A stretch of DNA of 64,000 bases from Sinomonas humi (GTDB lineage Bacteria; Actinomycetota; Actinomycetes; Actinomycetales; Micrococcaceae). This document shows positions 61,110-64,000 of this stretch, one piece after another. Where the stretch lies: assembly GCF_000802235.1 (NCBI RefSeq), contig NZ_JTDL01000123.1, positions 1 through 64,000 of the forward strand, read 5' to 3'. Each line of letters begins with the position of its first letter. Position 1 is the first letter of the stretch. The position numbers and the translations under genes were made by a program. The notes beneath the pieces were generated by a model that ran no database searches, was not told where the DNA came from, and saw nothing but the letters and a program-made list of their open reading frames with translations.

Positions 61110-62531
61110 GTGCGCACTTCCTGGTTTCAGCGCCTTGTAGGACTCTTCATCCTTGCAGCCGTCGCCGGTGCAGCCTCTCTTCTCTGGTGGGGCGTCGCAG
61201 CGAGCGAGCCGCCCACGCTGTGGGCGCCCGTCAGGGTCAGCCTCGCCGGGGTATGGACCGTCCTGTACGACGCCCACGCTCCCGACACCCGCGTCGTCGT
61301 CGCGGCAGTCGCGGTTGCCGTCATCCTCGGCGCCGCCGTTGCCTTCACGGAACGCATCATCGCGAACCGGGCCCGCCGCACACCAGTCCACGTCAGGACG
61401 CGCCCGATCGCGCCCAAGACCATCATGGCTGCGACACGGGGAGCGTTCGCAGGCCATGTGACGTTCACGGTGCTCATACCTGCCCACAACGAAGAGGCAT
61501 CGCTGCCTGCGACCCTTGCGTCGCTGCTCGCCCAGAGCCGGCAGCCCGAGCGGATCGTCGTGGTTGCCGACAACTGTACGGACGGCACGGTGGACGTCGC
61601 CCGCCGCGCCGGGGTTGAAGTCTTCGAGTCATCGGGCAACAGGGAAAAGAAGGGCGGCGCCCTGAACCAGGCGCTCCGCGAGGTGCTGCCCTCCCAAGGG
61701 GACAACGACGTCGTCATGGTCATGGACGCCGATACCACGCTCGACGGCGGATTCCTTTCCGAGGCGTCGCGTCGCTTCACCGACGATCGCGCTCTCATGG
61801 CCGTCGGCGGCCTCTTCTACGGTGAGCCTGGCCACGGCCTCATTGGACAGTTCCAGCGCAACGAGTACCTCCGCTACAGCAGGGAGATCCAGCGGCGGCG
61901 AGGGCGCGTCTTCGTCCTCACCGGAACCGCGTCTGTCTTCCGCCCCGCTGCACTGCGCGCCGTTGCTGAGAGCCGCGGTGTCCAGCTTCCCGGCCGCAAC
62001 GGTGACGTCTACGACACGGCCGCCCTCACCGAGGACAACGAGCTCACGCTTGCGATCAAGTCCCTCGGCGGCCTCACGATCTCGCCCTCGCAGTGCACTG
62101 TCGAGACTGAACTGATGCCGACGTGGCGCATGCTGTGGGCGCAGCGACTCCGCTGGCAGCGCGGAGCCCTCGAGAATCTCGGGGCGTATGGGGTTACGCC
62201 TCAGACGCTGCGCTACTGGGCCCAGCAGGTCGGCATCGGCTACAGCGTGATCGCGCTTGGCGCGTATCTCGTGCTGTTCGCCATCATGGTCCTCGCCGTC
62301 GATTCCTGGGTCTGGTTCCCGTTCTGGCTCGGCCTCGGATCCCTGTTCATCGTGGAGCGGGTTGTGACGGTCTGGAAGGGCGGCTGGGCAGCCCGCCTGC
62401 TTGCGGCGACGATCTTGCCCGAGCTGCTCTTCGACATGTTCCTCAACGTCGTGTACGTGAAGGGCATCCTGGACATCACACGCGGCCAGAAGGCCACGTG
62501 GAAGCATCTCGCAAAGTCAAAGGTGGCGTAA
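61110..62531 (+). CDS. Family 2 glycosyltransferase, membrane (BcsA/PgaC-like)
   Basis: 473 residues: two N-terminal spans, GT2 domain with PAHNEEASLPATLASLLAQ, MDADTTLD (D-x-D), TEDNELT and QRLRWQRG (Q-x-x-R-W), then three to four C-terminal spans. The motifs are those of processive polysaccharide synthases such as PgaC. No PilZ domain is visible. Divergent from the c-di-GMP cyclase with 73 bp between starts. Confidence 0.9.
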   Translation: MRTSWFQRLVGLFILAAVAGAASLLWWGVAASEPPTLWAPVRVSLAGVWTVLYDAHAPDTRVVVAAVAVAVILGAAVAFTERIIANRARRTPVHVRTRPIAPKTIMAATRGAFAGHVTFTVLIPAHNEEASLPATLASLLAQSRQPERIVVVADNCTDGTVDVARRAGVEVFESSGNREKKGGALNQALREVLPSQGDNDVVMVMDADTTLDGGFLSEASRRFTDDRALMAVGGLFYGEPGHGLIGQFQRNEYLRYSREIQRRRGRVFVLTGTASVFRPAALRAVAESRGVQLPGRNGDVYDTAALTEDNELTLAIKSLGGLTISPSQCTVETELMPTWRMLWAQRLRWQRGALENLGAYGVTPQTLRYWAQQVGIGYSVIALGAYLVLFAIMVLAVDSWVWFPFWLGLGSLFIVERVVTVWKGGWAARLLAATILPELLFDMFLNVVYVKGILDITRGQKATWKHLAKSKVA

Positions 62532-62734
62532 TGGTCCCGCTCGGCGTCCTCCTTCCGCAGTCGATCCTTGCGACAAACACGTTCAACGTCCTGATGACGT
62601 TCGTGGCCATCAATACTCTGCTGTACGTCGCGCTCTCGATCCTCAAGGCCTTGCCGCGCCTCCGGGTGTCCCTTTTCCCGCGCCGCTACCGGCGCTCGGA
62701 GACGCGCAGCATCTACCCGGATGGCCCGCTCTGA
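62531..62734 (+). CDS. Small membrane protein partner of the glycosyltransferase, 67 aa
   Basis: The ATG shares one base with the preceding stop (TAATG), so translation is coupled. One or two spans (LPQSILATNTFNVLMTFVAINTLLYVALSILKALPRL) and a basic tail. Not recognised; place and size recall small accessory subunits such as PgaD (inference). Confidence 0.75.
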   Translation: MVPLGVLLPQSILATNTFNVLMTFVAINTLLYVALSILKALPRLRVSLFPRRYRRSETRSIYPDGPL

Positions 62735-62753
62735 CCGAGGGGCAGTAATCACA

Positions 62754-62781
62754 CTTACTGGCCGGGAGTCTCGGCCGATAG
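62754..62781 (+). promoter_or_regulatory. FliA/sigma-28-type promoter of flbD-motA-motB
   Basis: CTTACT, 14 bases, then GCCGATAG, 45 bp before flbD. Same spacing as at flgN, fliC and flgB. Confidence 0.85.
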
Positions 62782-62826
62782 GGGAGAGGGAAATCGTCAC
62801 CGCACCGTCCCACGAGAAATGGCCCC

Positions 62827-63075
62827 ATGATCGTTGTCACCCGGCTCAACGGGTCCCGCTTTGCGGTCAATCCTGATCTCATCGAACGCGTCCAGGAGAA
62901 TCCGGACACGACGCTCGTCATGGTCGGGGGCACGACGTACGTGGTGCAGGAGAGCCTCGCCGAGGTCATCGATCTGGTCGCCGGCTACCGCGCCCTCGTT
63001 CTCGCGACGGCCCGTGGACTGCCCGCCTTCGAGGGCCAGCACCTGAGCCTGGTTCCGCGGCCCGGAGAGCACTAG
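62827..63075 (+). CDS. flbD: FlbD/SwrD-family flagellar protein
   Basis: 82 residues with the family start MIVVTRLNGSRFAVNPDLIERVQENPDTTLVMVGGTTYVVQESLAEVIDLV. In Bacillus, SwrD raises motor torque. It precedes motA, a standard place. Confidence 0.92.
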   Translation: MIVVTRLNGSRFAVNPDLIERVQENPDTTLVMVGGTTYVVQESLAEVIDLVAGYRALVLATARGLPAFEGQHLSLVPRPGEH

Positions 63076-63086
63076 GAGAGGGCCCC

Positions 63087-63887
63087 ATGGATCCTTCAAT
63101 CGTCATCGGCCTCGTCTTGGCCTTCGGCTCAGTGGTCGCGATCGTGACCATGGAAGGCGCGAGCGTCACGGCGCTCCTCCTTCCGCCGCCCATGATCCTC
63201 GTCTTCGGCGCGACGCTCGCCGTGGGGTTGGCCGGCAACACTCTCAAGGACACGCTCCAGGCGTTCAAGGCCATGCCGAAGGCGCTCATGGGCAAGGCTT
63301 CGAAGCCGCAGGAGAGCATCGACCGCATCATCGCCCTCGCGGAGAAGGCGCGTGCCGAGGGGCTTCTTTCGCTCGAGTCCGAAGCGACCGATGCGAAGGA
63401 CCCGTTCCTGGCGCGGGCCCTCCAGAACGTCGCGGACGGTACCGACGGCGAGGAACTCCGCATCATGATGGAGGACGAGATCGGCACGCGCTCGCGGGCA
63501 GATCAGGCCAACGCCCGGTTCTTCGCTGCGCTCGGCGGGTACGCGCCCACAATCGGCATCATCGGCACGGTCGTCTCCCTCACCCACGTCCTCGAGAACC
63601 TCTCCGACCCCACGAGTCTGGGCCCAATGATCGCAAGCGCCTTCGTCGCTACGCTCTGGGGCCTCTTGTCCGCAAACTTCATCTGGCTGCCGTTCTCGTC
63701 CCGCATTTCGCGGCTCTCCGAACTCGAGATCGAGCGGATGACGCTCGTCATGGAGGGCATTCTCGCGGTGCAGGAGGGGGCACAGCCCATGCTCCTTGCA
63801 GACCGTCTTCGCGCGATGGTCCCCGACCACCACTTCAAAGGCAAGGGGAAAGCCGACGCCAAGGAGAACGTGAGGGCCGCAGCGTGA
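63087..63887 (+). CDS. motA: Flagellar stator protein MotA
   Basis: 266 residues, four spans: first two near 5-55, last two near 150-210 with GGYAPTIGIIGTVVSL (conserved Pro) and the cytoplasmic torque loop (ESIDRIIALAEKARAEGLLSLE). Forms the ion channel with MotB. Overlaps motB by 4 bp. Confidence 0.95.
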   Translation: MDPSIVIGLVLAFGSVVAIVTMEGASVTALLLPPPMILVFGATLAVGLAGNTLKDTLQAFKAMPKALMGKASKPQESIDRIIALAEKARAEGLLSLESEATDAKDPFLARALQNVADGTDGEELRIMMEDEIGTRSRADQANARFFAALGGYAPTIGIIGTVVSLTHVLENLSDPTSLGPMIASAFVATLWGLLSANFIWLPFSSRISRLSELEIERMTLVMEGILAVQEGAQPMLLADRLRAMVPDHHFKGKGKADAKENVRAAA

Positions 63888-64000
63888 GCCCGCGTCGTCG
63901 TCGTCCGCTGAAGAAGCCGGCGCCTTTCCACGTCGACGAGCGCTGGGCCATTTCCTATATGGACATGATCACGGTCCTCTTCTGCCTCTTTGTGGTGCTT
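63884..64000 (+). CDS. motB: Flagellar stator protein MotB, start only
   Basis: The first 39 codons: basic N-terminus (SPRRRRPLKKPAPFHVDERW), then the single span with the proton-accepting Asp27 in YMDMITVLFCLFVVL. GTG start overlapping motA. The window ends inside the span, so the peptidoglycan-binding part is not seen. Confidence 0.93.
   Translation, partial: MSPRRRRPLKKPAPFHVDERWAISYMDMITVLFCLFVVL

Overview
The window comes from a high-GC actinobacterium. GTG and TTG starts are frequent, and actinobacterial families are prominent: LGFP-repeat protein, MAB_1171c-type membrane protein, SigF/SigB-like sigma factor, NlpC/P60 hydrolase. The content suggests a motile soil member of the Micrococcaceae (Arthrobacter/Sinomonas type). 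That placement is an inference from gene content, not from a phylogeny.

Layout. 1-300: end of an rRNA operon (5S rRNA and terminator), then an array of an 18-bp repeat at 321-499. 0.7-6.9 kb: housekeeping and accessory genes, including a BNR-repeat/ThiS-like pair, a GAF regulator, and a three-gene operon (ImmA/IrrE protease, MAB_1171c-like membrane protein, XRE regulator). 7.9-11.1 kb: flgN-flgK-flgL-fliW on the minus strand. 11.1-17.5 kb: LGFP-repeat secreted protein, a large membrane protein and small enzymes. 17.6-20.8 kb: fliC, fliD, fliS and a small flagellar gene. 22.5-32.8 kb: the basal-body, export and hook operon flgB-flgC-fliE-fliF-fliG-fliH-fliI-fliJ, a two-domain wall hydrolase, then fliK-flgD-flgE. 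32.9-62.7 kb: about 30 kb of non-flagellar genes. It holds small regulators with clear operators, orphan and immunity-like small genes, two frameshifted genes, an AlbA/HATPase regulator, a sigma factor with a TetR regulon, a DHA2 efflux pump, transketolase, a c-di-GMP cyclase/phosphodiesterase pair and a family-2 glycosyltransferase. 62.8-64 kb: flbD, motA and the start of motB, so the flagellar locus resumes and runs off the window.

How the parts work together. Four flagellar transcription units are preceded by the same element, CT(T/A)AC-N-(14 nt)-GCCGAT(A/T)G, which matches the FliA/sigma-28 promoter layout: flgN, fliC, flgB and flbD. The c-di-GMP pair is complementary. One protein keeps GGDEF and has a dead EAL; the other keeps EAL and has a degenerate GGDEF. 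It sits beside the glycosyltransferase and the motor genes, which fits a motile/sessile switch.

The most unusual system is at 48.1-55.1 kb. A TetR regulator and a divergent SigF-like sigma factor share a GACAGAC-NN-GTCTGTC operator placed between -35 (TGGACA) and -10 elements 18 bp apart. The same promoter/operator recurs 5.4 and 5.8 kb away before two small genes. One of these encodes a free-standing fragment that aligns without gaps to regions 2.4-3 of the neighbouring sigma factor. This looks like a TetR-controlled sigma/mini-sigma regulon and I do not recognise it as a described system.
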